Positions 18,571 through 27,066 of a stretch of 64,000 bases of DNA are shown one piece after another. Position 1 is the stretch's first letter. Every line of letters starts with the position of its first letter. The translations under genes and the position numbers were made by a program. The DNA lies in assembly GCF_023555415.1 (NCBI RefSeq), contig NZ_JAKRYL010000001.1, positions 1 through 64,000 of the forward strand. The letters are read 5' to 3'. Source of the stretch: Halalkalibacter alkaliphilus. Lineage in GTDB: Bacteria; Bacillota; Bacilli; Bacillales; Bacillaceae_D. Below the pieces are notes generated by a model. It did no database searches, was not told the DNA's origin, and saw only the letters and a list, made by a program, of their open reading frames with translations.

Positions 18571-18759
18571 GTAAATATGCTATATTACTTTATTCAATTA
18601 AAAATAATAAACTTACTACTTACTTATTACGGTACGAGTTGAACACGCAAAAGCACAGACTCATTGTACAGTAAGTGCAATCCACGCTTATTCAAGGATT
18701 GCCTCTTTGACTTGAAGAAGACATTTATATCCACTCTGTTAATATAGTTAAAATTAAAG

Positions 18760-18782
18760 TATAATGTAACCGTGGTTACATT
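18760..18782 (+). promoter_or_regulatory. chromate operon promoter (-10) overlapped by a palindromic operator
   Basis: A -10 box TATAAT (18760-18765) with a weak -35 CTGTTA 18 bp upstream is overlapped by a palindrome with 9-bp arms, AATGTAACC and GGTTACATT, two bases apart (18763-18782). The position suggests repression, fitting the ChrB-type regulator encoded next. It overlaps the transcript start region and lies about 16 bp before the first start codon. Confidence 0.6.
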
Positions 18783-18798
18783 AGCGGGAGGTGAAATA

Positions 18799-19230
18799 TT
18801 GATTAGTTGGCTACACCTCACTTATAAAATGCCTAGAAAGCCCAGTTCTCCAAGGGTGAAAGTCTGGAGGAAGCTAAAAAGTTTAGGGGCTTTTCATTTA
18901 CATGATGCTATATGGCTTTTACCTAAAAATGCTTATACATATGAACAATTTCAATGGTTAACTGTTGAGATTAAGGATTTAGGTGGAGAAGCAACTATGT
19001 GGGAATCACAACTTCACTTTGGATTGTCTGATAAAGAAATAAGTCAGTTGTTCATTGAACAAATCAATGAAGGTTATATTGAACTTCTAAAACAACTGGA
19101 TGAAGAAAACATTGATTTGGTTTCTTTGTCAAAAAAATACCAACGGATAAAAAAAATTGATTATTTCAATTCCCCGTTGGAATTACAAGTACGTGAAAAA
19201 ATAATACAACGAAGGAGTGAATTAAAATGA
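18799..19230 (+). CDS. ChrB N-terminal domain protein (chromate-responsive regulator half)
   Basis: About 143 residues beginning ISWLHLTYKMPRKPSSPRVK then VWRKLKSLGA, the start pattern of ChrB proteins. In full-length ChrB (about 300 residues) this part is followed by a second domain; here that second domain is a separate gene overlapping by 4 bp. TTG at 18799 follows GGGAGGTGA at good spacing and gives the conserved start; a GTG at 18772 lies within the operator. It probably binds the overlapping palindrome and releases it with chromate. Confidence 0.8.
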   Translation: MISWLHLTYKMPRKPSSPRVKVWRKLKSLGAFHLHDAIWLLPKNAYTYEQFQWLTVEIKDLGGEATMWESQLHFGLSDKEISQLFIEQINEGYIELLKQLDEENIDLVSLSKKYQRIKKIDYFNSPLELQVREKIIQRRSELK

Positions 19231-19649
19231 AGTGGGTAACATGGGAAAACATCGGAGTAGACCGCATGGCTTGTTGTTGGTTAATTAAAAAGTATATTGA
19301 TCAAGAAGCTGAATTTATTTTTATCCCTGAAGGCGAACAAGAAATTCCTGTTGATACAAGAGGATTTGATATTCCAGGGGCAGAATTTTCTCACAGAAAT
19401 GGACGATGTTCATTTTATTCTTTCTTAGAAGACTATAACATTCAAGATACCACCCTAAAAAAAATTGCCCAAATTGTAGATGAAGCAGATACGGTACAAG
19501 AAATTTTTTTAGAGCCTGTTGCACCTGGTCTTGATTTTATTTGTGATGGAATTAGCTTAAATAGCAAGGATGATTATGAGGCTTTAGAAAAAGGATTTAT
19601 TATCTATGACGCTTTATACGCAATGATAAAAAGAAATAATCATTTATAA
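19227..19649 (+). CDS. ChrB C-terminal domain protein (chromate resistance exported/associated)
   Basis: 140 residues matching the ChrB C-terminal domain: WVTWENIGVDRMACCWLIKK with paired Cys, then FDIPGAEFSHRNGRCSF and a late LDFICDGISL. The domain is usually fused to the ChrB N-terminal half but also occurs alone. Start overlaps the previous stop (ATGA) with a GAAGGAG site. Its exact role is unsettled; proposals include chromate sensing and chromate reduction. Confidence 0.8.
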   Translation: MKWVTWENIGVDRMACCWLIKKYIDQEAEFIFIPEGEQEIPVDTRGFDIPGAEFSHRNGRCSFYSFLEDYNIQDTTLKKIAQIVDEADTVQEIFLEPVAPGLDFICDGISLNSKDDYEALEKGFIIYDALYAMIKRNNHL

Positions 19650-19663
19650 TGGGAGAGAAAAAA

Positions 19664-20791
19664 GTGGAGAAACCTAGTTTATGGAACATTTTTTGGACCT
19701 ATATCCTGATTGGATTACAGGGATGGGGTGGTCCAACTGCACAAATACAAGTCATTCATGAGCACGCGGTAGAAAAGAAAAAATGGATCGATAATGAACG
19801 ATTTCGAGATGCCTTTGCTGTATGTGGGATGTTACCAGGACCAGAGGCAGCTGAACTTTGTATGTATGTTGGATATAGACAACGTGGTTATTTAGGTGGA
19901 TTATTAGCTGGTCTGGGATTTATGTTACCGAACTTTATCTTGATAACCATCTTGGCTTGGGCTTACTTTCAGTATGCTGCAACTTCTAACATAGCTCAAG
20001 GTTTATTATATGGTGTTAAGCCAGCAATGGTTGCCATTGTTTTATTTAGTCTTTACCGAATAGCAAACAAGTTTGGGGTATTACAAGATGGAAAGAAAAT
20101 ATTTATTACCCTTTTCATGTTAACTTTAACTTTTATTACTCAAATTGACTTAATCCTTTTACTATTGGTAATGGGAGTAGTATATATGATTCTAGTTCGC
20201 TCATTTAACAATAAAGCATTCAGTGTTAACAGTCTTCCATTTTTAGCAATCGCCTCAGTAGGGACCGCTTCGATACCAACTAGCCTTTCCCTATTATTCT
20301 TAAAAGTTGGTGCACTTAGCTTTGGAGGAGCATATACGGTTTTAGCATTGTTACAATTTGAAGCTGTAGATAATTATGGTTGGCTAACTACTGAACAATA
20401 TATTGATGGCTTAGCTATTAATGAATTAACACCTGGACCATTAATAATGGTCGCAGCATTCGTTGGTTTTGCAGCATATGGTTTTTGGGGAGCTACACTA
20501 GCAACCTTTTTTATCTTTTTACCTGCCTTTTTAGTTGTGCTCTTAGGTGCTCCGTATTTCGATAAAATTAGAGAAAACAAGAAACTTAAACTATACCTAA
20601 CTGGTGTTAGTGCAGCAGTTGTTGGTCTTATTGCTAGTTTCCTAATACGGCTATCTTTAGAAGTCTTTATTGATTGGGGAAGTGTTGTTATTGCTATCAT
20701 AATGCTTGGTCTATTATTTAAATTCAAATGGCAAATCTGGCAAGTATTCCTATTAGCTTTAGCTTTAGGGACTATACTTATCTTTTTATAA
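19664..20791 (+). CDS. chrA: ChrA chromate transporter
   Basis: Two tandem CHR domains, the first with GWGGPTAQIQVIHE and the second with FGGAYTVLALLQFE, and about ten membrane helices; 375-380 residues is typical of the long ChrA form. It exports chromate from the cytoplasm. The frame also opens with ATG at 19649 (TAATG overlap with the previous gene), which may be used through coupling. GTG at 19664 has GGGAGA correctly placed. Last gene of the chromate operon. Confidence 0.9.
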   Translation: MEKPSLWNIFWTYILIGLQGWGGPTAQIQVIHEHAVEKKKWIDNERFRDAFAVCGMLPGPEAAELCMYVGYRQRGYLGGLLAGLGFMLPNFILITILAWAYFQYAATSNIAQGLLYGVKPAMVAIVLFSLYRIANKFGVLQDGKKIFITLFMLTLTFITQIDLILLLLVMGVVYMILVRSFNNKAFSVNSLPFLAIASVGTASIPTSLSLLFLKVGALSFGGAYTVLALLQFEAVDNYGWLTTEQYIDGLAINELTPGPLIMVAAFVGFAAYGFWGATLATFFIFLPAFLVVLLGAPYFDKIRENKKLKLYLTGVSAAVVGLIASFLIRLSLEVFIDWGSVVIAIIMLGLLFKFKWQIWQVFLLALALGTILIFL

Positions 20792-20810
20792 GTATTAAAA
20801 TACCTGAACA

Positions 20811-20868
20811 CGGGGACGGACCTAGCGCTTCCTTCCTATAACGAAAAGAAAGGCATAAGGTCCGTCCC
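20811..20868. repeat. REP-like inverted repeat, GGGACGG family, copy 2
   Basis: Arms GGGACGGACCT (20813-20823) and AGGTCCGTCCC (20858-20868) with extra imperfect pairing inside. It follows chrA by about 20 bp and can act as its terminator. The copy at 14248-14305 shares the GGACGG core and the purine-rich ...CTTCTT/AAGAAG inner arm type. Confidence 0.65.
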
Positions 20869-20988
20869 TCCTTCCACTAACATCTCATCAATCATATTAC
20901 CAGTGTAGTAACTTACTAATTTTTAACCAAGTTGTACTTCAAAAACCTTATTGATTTCCTACATTGATGATCAAATTAGTAGGACCAA

Positions 20989-21336
20989 TTATCTTTCCAC
21001 ATGATTAAACTCGTGTCGTTTATATTTGACCATAGACAAAATACCAAGAATAGGTCCAATTGCTAATAATGCGAAGACCCATTCCCAACCTACATATCTC
21101 TGAATCATAGGAATTAGATTGATAGAAAAAATGGTGATTAAGAAGCCAATACACATTTGAAAAGTGAGGGCTGTCCCTACATATTCAACTTCCGCTACCT
21201 CTGAAACGGCTGCAGAAAACTGTGCAGAGTCTATAGCAGACATCCCCAAAATAAAAGAAAGAATGAGAGTCAGCCAAAAAAAATGACCAAAGTCAAAATA
21301 GAAACCCCACTTTTTAGAAGTGGGGTTTCTCGACAA
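20989..21336 (-). pseudogene. C-terminal fragment of an MFS transporter
   Basis: About 105 residues with three membrane helices, matching the last quarter of a 12-helix major facilitator: LSFILGMSAIDSAQFSAAVS, then a Gly-rich helix and the terminal helix AIGPILGILSMVKYK. The 5-prime three quarters are missing. The frame begins inside a strong hairpin (21301-21331), so the first dozen residues are not MFS sequence. It is a decayed gene truncated by deletion or insertion. Confidence 0.7.
21301..21331. repeat. strong hairpin at the truncation point of the MFS fragment
   Basis: AGAAACCCCACTT and AAGTGGGGTTTCT are perfect complements around a five-base loop. Its place exactly at the break of the MFS gene suggests an element end (IS200/IS605-type ends carry such hairpins) or a relocated terminator. 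Confidence 0.6.
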
Positions 21337-21340
21337 TCTG

Positions 21341-21366
21341 ACTATTCAATTAATTAATTGAATAGT
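21341..21366. repeat. 26-bp perfect AT-rich palindrome
   Basis: The sequence from ACTATTCAATTAA to its complement TTAATTGAATAGT is a perfect 26-bp palindrome with no loop, ten bases beyond the hairpin at 21301-21331. Confidence 0.7.
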
Positions 21367-21397
21367 GTTATAGGAATTAATAAAATTCAAGCGAAAA

Positions 21398-21440
21398 GGG
21401 GATGTCTCAAAGGTCTGTTTTTGACCTTTGAAACACCCCC
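21398..21440. repeat. intergenic hairpin repeat, AAAGGT/ACCTTT family, copy 1
   Basis: Arms GGGGATGTCTCAAAGGT and ACCTTTGAAACACCCCC with loop CTGTTTTTG. Related elements lie at 27434-27472 (about 39 bases clearly alignable), 34001-34043 and 63247-63282. Probably a terminator-like or REP-like repeat family of this genome. The remaining bases up to ilvD (to 21594) show no gene. Confidence 0.65.
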
Positions 21441-21594
21441 GAAACAATGAGCGAAGTCGCTACATCTTTTAGAAGCCTTGATAGGAGTGGATTACACACT
21501 CACGGCGCGTTACCACGGAGCCATTACACCTCTGTTCCGGACTTTTGATAACGATAGGTTCTTTTTCTACTTGCTTATATTTGCTTATATACTA

Positions 21595-23265
21595 TTAATC
21601 GGTTATTGCTCCTTTTGAAGCTGACGAAACTGACCGAGCATACTTAGCTAAGATCCCCTTTAAATTTTGCTCTGGAGGACTCCAATCCTTTAATCTTTCA
21701 TTAAAATCTTCTGGACAAACATCAACAGCAAGTTCTTGTAATTCACTATCAATTGTAATCAAATCTCCTTCTTTAATTAATGCAATTGGGCCACCAACCT
21801 GTGCTTCAGGGGAGATATGACCAACTACTAATCCATGTGTTCCTCCAGAGAATCTACCATCTGTAATTAAACCTACTTTTTCGCCAAGACCCTTACCGAC
21901 CACTATTGCTGTAATTGATAACATCTCAGCCATTCCAGGTCCCCCCTTAGGTCCAACGTATCGAATGACAATGACATCTCCTGGATTGATCTCATTATTT
22001 AGAACAGCATTTGTTGCATCTGCCTCAGAATCAAAAACACGAGCAGGCCCTGTTATTTTTTTAATTTTTAAACCAGACATTTTTGCTAATGCACCATCAG
22101 GAGCTAAATTACCCTTTAGAATAACTAATGGTCCTGTCTCACGTTTTGGATTGTCAAAGGAGATAATTTCTTGCCCCTCTTTTAAAGGTTGAATTTCAGA
22201 TAGATTTTCCTCTATTGTTTTACCGGTTACTGTTAAACAATCTCCATGAAGTAACCCTTTATCAAGAAGTACCTTCATTACGGCAGGTACTCCACCAATT
22301 TCAGATAGATCTTCCATTACATAACGACCACTTGGTTTTAGGTCTGCTATATGAGGAACTTTTTTACGGATACGTTCAAAATCATCTAAATCAAGGTCTA
22401 CATCAACTGTATGAGCCAATGCTAATAAATGAAGGACAGCATTGGTTGACCCTCCAAGAGCCATTACAACAGTAATAGCATTTTCAAAAGCTTTCTTCGT
22501 CATAATATCTTTAGGAGTAATTCCTTTATTTAATAAATTCATAACAGCTTTTCCTGCTTTTATACAATCTGCTAATTTTTCTTCTGTCTCTGCAGGGTTT
22601 GATGAGCTTCTAGGTAAACTCATCCCCATAGCTTCGATTGCCGATGCCATTGTATTCGCTGTGTACATCCCCCCACATGAACCAGCTCCTGGGCAAGCAT
22701 GGCATTCAATTTTATGAAGTTCATCACGGTCAATATCTCCATTATTGTATTTTCCTACTGCTTCAAAAGCAGAAACAATATCAATGTCCTTCCCATCTAC
22801 TTTCCCCGGTCGAATAGTTCCCCCATAAACAAATACGGCAGGTAAATTCAAACGTCCTATTGCAATCATGCACCCTGGCATATTTTTATCGCATCCTCCA
22901 ATTGCAACTACCCCATCGTAGTTCTGAGCGCCTACCACTGTTTCTATAGAATCTGCAATGACTTCACGGCTTGGTAAGGAAAAACGCATCCCCTCTGTCC
23001 CCATAGAGATACCATCTGAAACTGTAATCGTATTAAAAATAAAAGGAGTTCCCCCTGCATCTAAAGCACCTTTTTTTGCTTTTCTAGCTAATTCATCAAT
23101 ATGCATATTACATGGGGTAACCTCACTCCATGTACTAGCAATTCCTACAAAAGGCTTATTAAAATCTTCATCTTTAATCCCCATTGCCCGTATCATTGCA
23201 CGATTTGGGGCACGGTTTATATCATTAAAAACAGAACTTCGAATTTTAGATGTATTGTTATTCAT
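21595..23265 (-). CDS. ilvD: dihydroxy-acid dehydratase
   Basis: 556 residues, full family length. It converts 2,3-dihydroxy-isovalerate (and methylvalerate) to the 2-keto acids in valine and isoleucine synthesis. Iron-sulfur Cys ligands are visible in CDKNMPGC and [17 protein letters not shown], with the substrate/Mg region [12 protein letters not shown] and the C-terminal GPKGGPGM and [17 protein letters not shown] precedes the start. It stands outside any ilv-leu operon and I see no T-box leader in the 150 bp upstream, so regulation may differ from the classical operon. Confidence 0.96.
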   Translation of the reverse strand: MNNNTSKIRSSVFNDINRAPNRAMIRAMGIKDEDFNKPFVGIASTWSEVTPCNMHIDELARKAKKGALDAGGTPFIFNTITVSDGISMGTEGMRFSLPSREVIADSIETVVGAQNYDGVVAIGGCDKNMPGCMIAIGRLNLPAVFVYGGTIRPGKVDGKDIDIVSAFEAVGKYNNGDIDRDELHKIECHACPGAGSCGGMYTANTMASAIEAMGMSLPRSSSNPAETEEKLADCIKAGKAVMNLLNKGITPKDIMTKKAFENAITVVMALGGSTNAVLHLLALAHTVDVDLDLDDFERIRKKVPHIADLKPSGRYVMEDLSEIGGVPAVMKVLLDKGLLHGDCLTVTGKTIEENLSEIQPLKEGQEIISFDNPKRETGPLVILKGNLAPDGALAKMSGLKIKKITGPARVFDSEADATNAVLNNEINPGDVIVIRYVGPKGGPGMAEMLSITAIVVGKGLGEKVGLITDGRFSGGTHGLVVGHISPEAQVGGPIALIKEGDLITIDSELQELAVDVCPEDFNERLKDWSPPEQNLKGILAKYARSVSSASKGAITD

Positions 23266-23422
23266 TAATTAAACCTCCTTACAATCTCCGTATTTATTAT
23301 TAATCTATTACCTTAATACTTTCTAAACCTTCACAATATATAAGAGATTTCTCCAACCGTTACAACATAGCAATCAAACCAACACCTCCTTTTTCAAACT
23401 ATTTATTGTATTAATCCTTTTA

Positions 23423-24274
23423 TTAAGGATTACACCAATCACAATAAGTGGGAGATGATGTTGTAACACCATCTTGACGAGGTTCTTCTTTTCTAAAATT
23501 GCAACTAGGACAACCATATACTTCTTTTGCAATTTGTTTTGTCAAAAGACCACAAGCTTCACAAGGTAATCCACGTACCACATCTACTACTCCCCACCCT
23601 GGACAAGAACAATTCGGACATAAGTTCATCAATCGAACAGCTAGTTTTTCCGCTAGCTTATTTATTACCTTCATACGGGTAGGATTCATATGAGCTCGCA
23701 TATCTGTTTCGACATGAACTAAGCCATCTGCAGATGCAGAAGTACAAAGGTTAATAGCTTCCTTCACCTCAGAAGATCTTTTTAATCCCTTAAAAGTAAA
23801 ACCTTGAATAAAACCTGAATTTGGTCTAACAACTAAGGCATGAGAAGGGAAATGTACCTTATCTAGGAAATCTTTAAGATCATTAAAAGAAGTAACTGTT
23901 TTTGCATCATAATTGGTTTCGAGGCTTATCTCCTGCTCAATAACTTCGATACCACGTTCGTCATCAATCCATAAAAGGATTTCATGGTCTTCTGCAACCA
24001 TAGGAAAATAACGATGCGGTGCAAAACTTCCTTCACTCGCTAGCCCTAGAGGAAGACCAAGTTCATCCATACCCATTCTTGCTTTTTTTCGGAGAGTTTC
24101 TAACGGTGTAAGCTCACGTTCTATTTCTCCAGAAAATGTTCCTAATAGATCGGTATTAATCTTTTCAGGAACTTTAATTGATACTCCTAATAGATCATTG
24201 AAAGGCTTACCAATGGCTTGTCGTTTATCATGCATTGTTGATAGGGCAGCTTTTCTTCCCTTGTAGGGATGCAT
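23423..24274 (-). CDS. DUF6671 family protein with C-terminal zinc-ribbon cysteines
   Basis: 283 residues. It starts MHPYKGRKAALSTMHDKRQA and continues with a mixed alpha/beta domain. The final 70 residues hold four CxxC-like pairs (CPNCSC, CEACG, GCPSC, YCDWC), which indicate binding of two zinc ions in a rubredoxin-like ribbon. It resembles the uncharacterised DUF6671 family. A strong GAGGGGGG site precedes the ATG. It lies 40 bp after the DUF2294 gene and 157 bp before ilvD. No function can be assigned. Confidence 0.65.
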   Translation of the reverse strand: MHPYKGRKAALSTMHDKRQAIGKPFNDLLGVSIKVPEKINTDLLGTFSGEIERELTPLETLRKKARMGMDELGLPLGLASEGSFAPHRYFPMVAEDHEILLWIDDERGIEVIEQEISLETNYDAKTVTSFNDLKDFLDKVHFPSHALVVRPNSGFIQGFTFKGLKRSSEVKEAINLCTSASADGLVHVETDMRAHMNPTRMKVINKLAEKLAVRLMNLCPNCSCPGWGVVDVVRGLPCEACGLLTKQIAKEVYGCPSCNFRKEEPRQDGVTTSSPTYCDWCNP

Positions 24275-24313
24275 ATTGTATATTCCCCCCTCTCTATCAG
24301 TTTTTAATATTTT

Positions 24314-24676
24314 TTAATATTTTTTTTCCAAATTACTCGCTAGTTTAAAAGTCATCATTCTTTCACCCGTTTTAGTACTAACATCGGTATGAAAACTCAC
24401 TACTTCTTCATCAGTTATATTAAAAATCAATCTCTTTAGGTCTTCTACCCCTGATTCAATGAGATCAGTTCTTGTTTTTTTAATCAACAAGACTCCTTCT
24501 CTATCTTTACACAGTGCATACTCAGCAGGAGTTAAAATACCACGAAGTATAACAATAACTAAATCTCTTAAAATATCTGTTTTAACAGCTATTGGACCAC
24601 GGCCAAGGTATTCTTTCTGCCATTGAATTAAAGCTTTACTGATTTCAGATTCAGTCGCACCCTTTGTTTTGTTCAT
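24314..24676 (-). CDS. DUF2294 domain protein
   Basis: 120 residues, single domain: EISKALIQWQKEYLGRGPIA then VKTDILRDLVIVILRGILTPAE, the characteristic GRGP...V...L.G.LTPAE pattern of DUF2294, a family of small Bacillus proteins often given names linked to sodium transport without evidence. The start has GAGGGG at good spacing. It probably shares a transcript with the DUF6671 gene. Confidence 0.8.
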   Translation of the reverse strand: MNKTKGATESEISKALIQWQKEYLGRGPIAVKTDILRDLVIVILRGILTPAEYALCKDREGVLLIKKTRTDLIESGVEDLKRLIFNITDEEVVSFHTDVSTKTGERMMTFKLASNLEKKY

Positions 24677-24836
24677 TTTTACCCCTCTTTTTCATTTATT
24701 ATGGCAAAGTCACTTAGTTGGAAATGAAGTACTTTCAGTGGTTACCAGTTTTCCCAACGTCCTTCGGGATCAACACTCCTCGTATCTTGAAAGAGCTTCT
24801 CTTACCTCTGGTTGTATGGTATTTACTCAATAAAAA

Positions 24837-24898
24837 AACCGACAACTTCAAACGTCAATGATGATATAAAATCATTGAATCTGAAAATTGTCGGTTTC
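24837..24898. repeat. long imperfect inverted repeat with AAACCGACAA ends
   Basis: The outer arms AAACCGACAA / TTGTCGGTTT are perfect, and inner pairing continues (TCAATGAT with ATCATTGA), about 28 bp per arm. It resembles a miniature element or a long bidirectional terminator. Confidence 0.6.
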
Positions 24899-24982
24899 AC
24901 CTCAACTAACTTCAGTGAAGTCTTTTGATGAGCTACCTTTTTATTGGCATAATAATGTATGTTATAAATTCTCTTCTAAAAA

Positions 24983-25034
24983 AAATCGGTATATCTCTAA
25001 TCTAATTCGCCTAGATTATGAAACATACCGATTT
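24983..25034. repeat. long imperfect inverted repeat with AAATCGGTAT ends
   Basis: Outer arms AAATCGGTAT / ATACCGATTT and inner arms TAATCTA / TAGATTA enclose seven bases. It is the second such structure within 150 bp. Confidence 0.6.
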
Positions 25035-25321
25035 ACATTACTCTCTCATTCTTGTACTATTAGGAAACTTTTTCATCCAGTCAATATTTAAAATATTAAA
25101 AGAATGCTAAAGGCCTAATTATTTAAGAAGTTGAAAATAAACATCTACCGCTTATTAAATTATAAATAATATATACCCAGTTTTATAAATCTGTCAACAA
25201 ATTAATCCCCTTATACTCAATATTTTTTGTAGCATCCAGTTAATTTCAACGCGAGGCATCTAAACAAATAAAGATTAAGAGCCAATTCGCTCCCGATCTT
25301 TATTTTAAATCGAATACGTGC

Positions 25322-25702
25322 TTATGAAGATAGTTTTTTCATAATCCGCTTTGCTCGAATATAATCTATAGCTTCCTTTATTAGCTCCTCATCAACTTCT
25401 TTATTATCAATAATTATTTTATATTTACCTTCGAGTATCCCAATGTCAGAAAGATAATGAGTAGTCGTTGGATTAATATAATCGCTAGATTTCTCAGGGA
25501 TATCGGAATAGCCTACTAAATAATCAATTGTTGTCTCAAACAAATCAGCTATTTTCTTTAATGTACTGATCTCAGGGGAACGTATCCCGTTTTCATATCC
25601 AGAAACTGCCACTTTAGAAACTTGTATTTTATCTCCAACTTCTTGTTGAGTTAAATTGTTTTGTTTTCTCAACCTCTTTAGTCTTGTCTTAAAATCTGGC
25701 AT
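25322..25702 (-). CDS. XRE-family transcriptional regulator
   Basis: N-terminal Xre/Cro helix-turn-helix (KRLRKQNNLTQQEVGDKIQV, then SKVAVSGYENGIRSPE and LKKIADLFETTIDYLVG), followed by an acidic C-terminal region of about 55 residues. It resembles short phage-repressor-like regulators of Bacillus. An upstream ATG at 25729 is in frame, but GGGAGG is correctly spaced for ATG at 25702. A dyad at 25725-25746 just upstream is a likely autoregulatory operator. Targets are unknown; the divergent neighbour is the duplicated lipoprotein gene. Confidence 0.87.
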   Translation of the reverse strand: MPDFKTRLKRLRKQNNLTQQEVGDKIQVSKVAVSGYENGIRSPEISTLKKIADLFETTIDYLVGYSDIPEKSSDYINPTTTHYLSDIGILEGKYKIIIDNKEVDEELIKEAIDYIRAKRIMKKLSS

Positions 25703-25724
25703 TGGCTCGCCTCCCACCTTAATC

Positions 25725-25746
25725 ATCACTAAATCTTTCTAGTGAT
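25725..25746. promoter_or_regulatory. dyad operator candidate before the XRE regulator
   Basis: ATCACTA and TAGTGAT, 7-bp arms separated by eight bases, lie immediately upstream of the chosen start codon, a usual spot for an Xre-type autoregulatory site. Confidence 0.5.
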
Positions 25747-25971
25747 ATAATTTTTACTCTTCCTTAAATTATATCAAAACGTTTTATCCAAATCTTTTTA
25801 TTAAAACTTGAAGATTCTAAATTAATACAAATATAACCTTTTTTTCTATAAAAGGGGTTGTATTTGGAGGAAGTAATTGCTATTATTGTCATTGTTATTA
25901 CTCTATGATTAACTTATATTAAAAAGTTAACATATAGTTAACAGAATTAAAACAAAAAGGTGGGGGGAATT

Positions 25972-27024
25972 ATGAAAAAATTTAAAATGATGGGGATTGC
26001 AGGAATTTTGTCAGTTGCTCTACTAACTGCATGCTCAGAGGATACTGCAACTGAAGCTGATCCTGTAGAAGAAACAGAAGTTGAGGACGTAGAAGAAGTA
26101 GTTGAGATCACCGAGGAGGAAGTTCTGGAATTTCAGCAAAGCTGGGGCGAAGGAATTGTTCATATCGGAGAAGTATACAGCGAGGGTGGCGACTATGAAG
26201 CCGCTGCTACTGAGCATATCGAACGTTTCTATGGTTATGACATGAGTGATGTTCTTTTCAAACCAACTTTAGCTAGAGAGGAACGTTTCCGCGGTACCTT
26301 TGAAAGTGCTTTGTCTTATTTCGTGGGTGGAGATATTTCCGAGGATAGTGGTTTTGCTATCGCACCTTGGTCAGATGTACGATGGGAAAATGAAGGGGTT
26401 TTAATTGAAGGAAATAAGGCTGTAAGTATGGGCGTGTATTATTTCACACCAGCTGATGGAGGAGAGCCTGTCGAAGTAGAATACACTTTCACTTTTAAAA
26501 AGGATAATGATGGCGACCTGAAAATTGTCCTTCACAGCTCTCATCTTCCATATAGCGCTACTCAAGCAATCACAGAGGAAGAAGTTCTGGAATTTCAGCA
26601 AAGCTGGGGAGAAGGAATTGTTCATATCGGGGAAGTTTACAGCGAGGGTGGCGACTATGAAGCCGCTGCTACTGAGCATATCGAACGTTTCTATGGTTAT
26701 GACATCGGCAATGTTCTTTTCAAACCAACTTTAGCTAGGGAGGAACGTTTCCGTGGTACCTTTGAAAGTGCTTTGTCTTATTTCGTAGGTGGAGATATTT
26801 CCGAGGATAGTGGTTTTGCTATTGCACCTTGGACAGATGTGCAATGGGAAAATGAAGGAGTTATCATTGACGGAAACAAGGCTGTAAGTATGGGCGTGTA
26901 TTATTTCACACCAGCTGATGGAGGAGAACCTGTCGAAGTAGAATACACTTTCTCTTATACAAGAAATGATGATGGCGACCTGAAAATTGTCCTTCACAGC
27001 TCTCATCTCCCGTATAGTAATTAA
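25972..27024 (+). CDS. lipoprotein with two tandem near-identical NTF2-like domains
   Basis: Signal peptide with lipobox (LSVALLTACSED, Cys at about residue 22), a short acidic linker rich in Glu, Asp and Val, then two copies of a 150-residue domain: copy 1 at residues 46-195, four linker residues (ATQA), copy 2 at 200-349. The copies differ at only a handful of positions. Each looks like a SnoaL/NTF2-like fold (LYYFVGG-type and WENEGVLIEGNKAVSMGVYY patterns). Related proteins are often mislabelled phosphoribosyl-AMP cyclohydrolase. The ligand is unknown. GGTGGGGGG precedes the ATG at 25972; GTG at 25960 is less likely. Confidence 0.85.
   Translation: MKKFKMMGIAGILSVALLTACSEDTATEADPVEETEVEDVEEVVEITEEEVLEFQQSWGEGIVHIGEVYSEGGDYEAAATEHIERFYGYDMSDVLFKPTLAREERFRGTFESALSYFVGGDISEDSGFAIAPWSDVRWENEGVLIEGNKAVSMGVYYFTPADGGEPVEVEYTFTFKKDNDGDLKIVLHSSHLPYSATQAITEEEVLEFQQSWGEGIVHIGEVYSEGGDYEAAATEHIERFYGYDIGNVLFKPTLAREERFRGTFESALSYFVGGDISEDSGFAIAPWTDVQWENEGVIIDGNKAVSMGVYYFTPADGGEPVEVEYTFSYTRNDDGDLKIVLHSSHLPYSN
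26107..27018 (+). repeat. 450-bp tandem duplication inside the lipoprotein gene
   Basis: Unit 1 covers 26107-26556 and unit 2 covers 26569-27018, offset exactly 462 bp (154 codons). Nucleotide identity is high, including many synonymous positions, so the duplication is recent or is kept uniform by gene conversion. Confidence 0.9.
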
Positions 27025-27066
27025 TTAGTTAAATAATAAATATGCTTAGTTTATAATATAGTACTT

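Larger units (their letters stand above)
24677..25321. other. gene-free stretch with two large imperfect hairpins
   Basis: No supportable gene. The stretch holds two long inverted repeats listed separately (24837-24898 and 24983-25034). A 67-codon plus-strand frame (24888-25091) spans them but has no ribosome site and no recognisable domain, so it is left out. The segment 24740-24830 may be degraded element sequence. Confidence 0.5.

Noticed and set aside
18772-18798. Upstream GTG start for the ChrB N-terminal gene
   Set aside because: It lies inside the operator palindrome, whereas the TTG at 18799 has a strong ribosome site and gives the conserved N-terminus.
23266-23422. T-box leader before ilvD
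   Set aside because: No T-box core, specifier stem or antiterminator was found in the upstream sequence.
24888-25091. 67-codon plus-strand frame
   Set aside because: It overlaps two large inverted repeats, lacks a ribosome site and has no recognisable domain.
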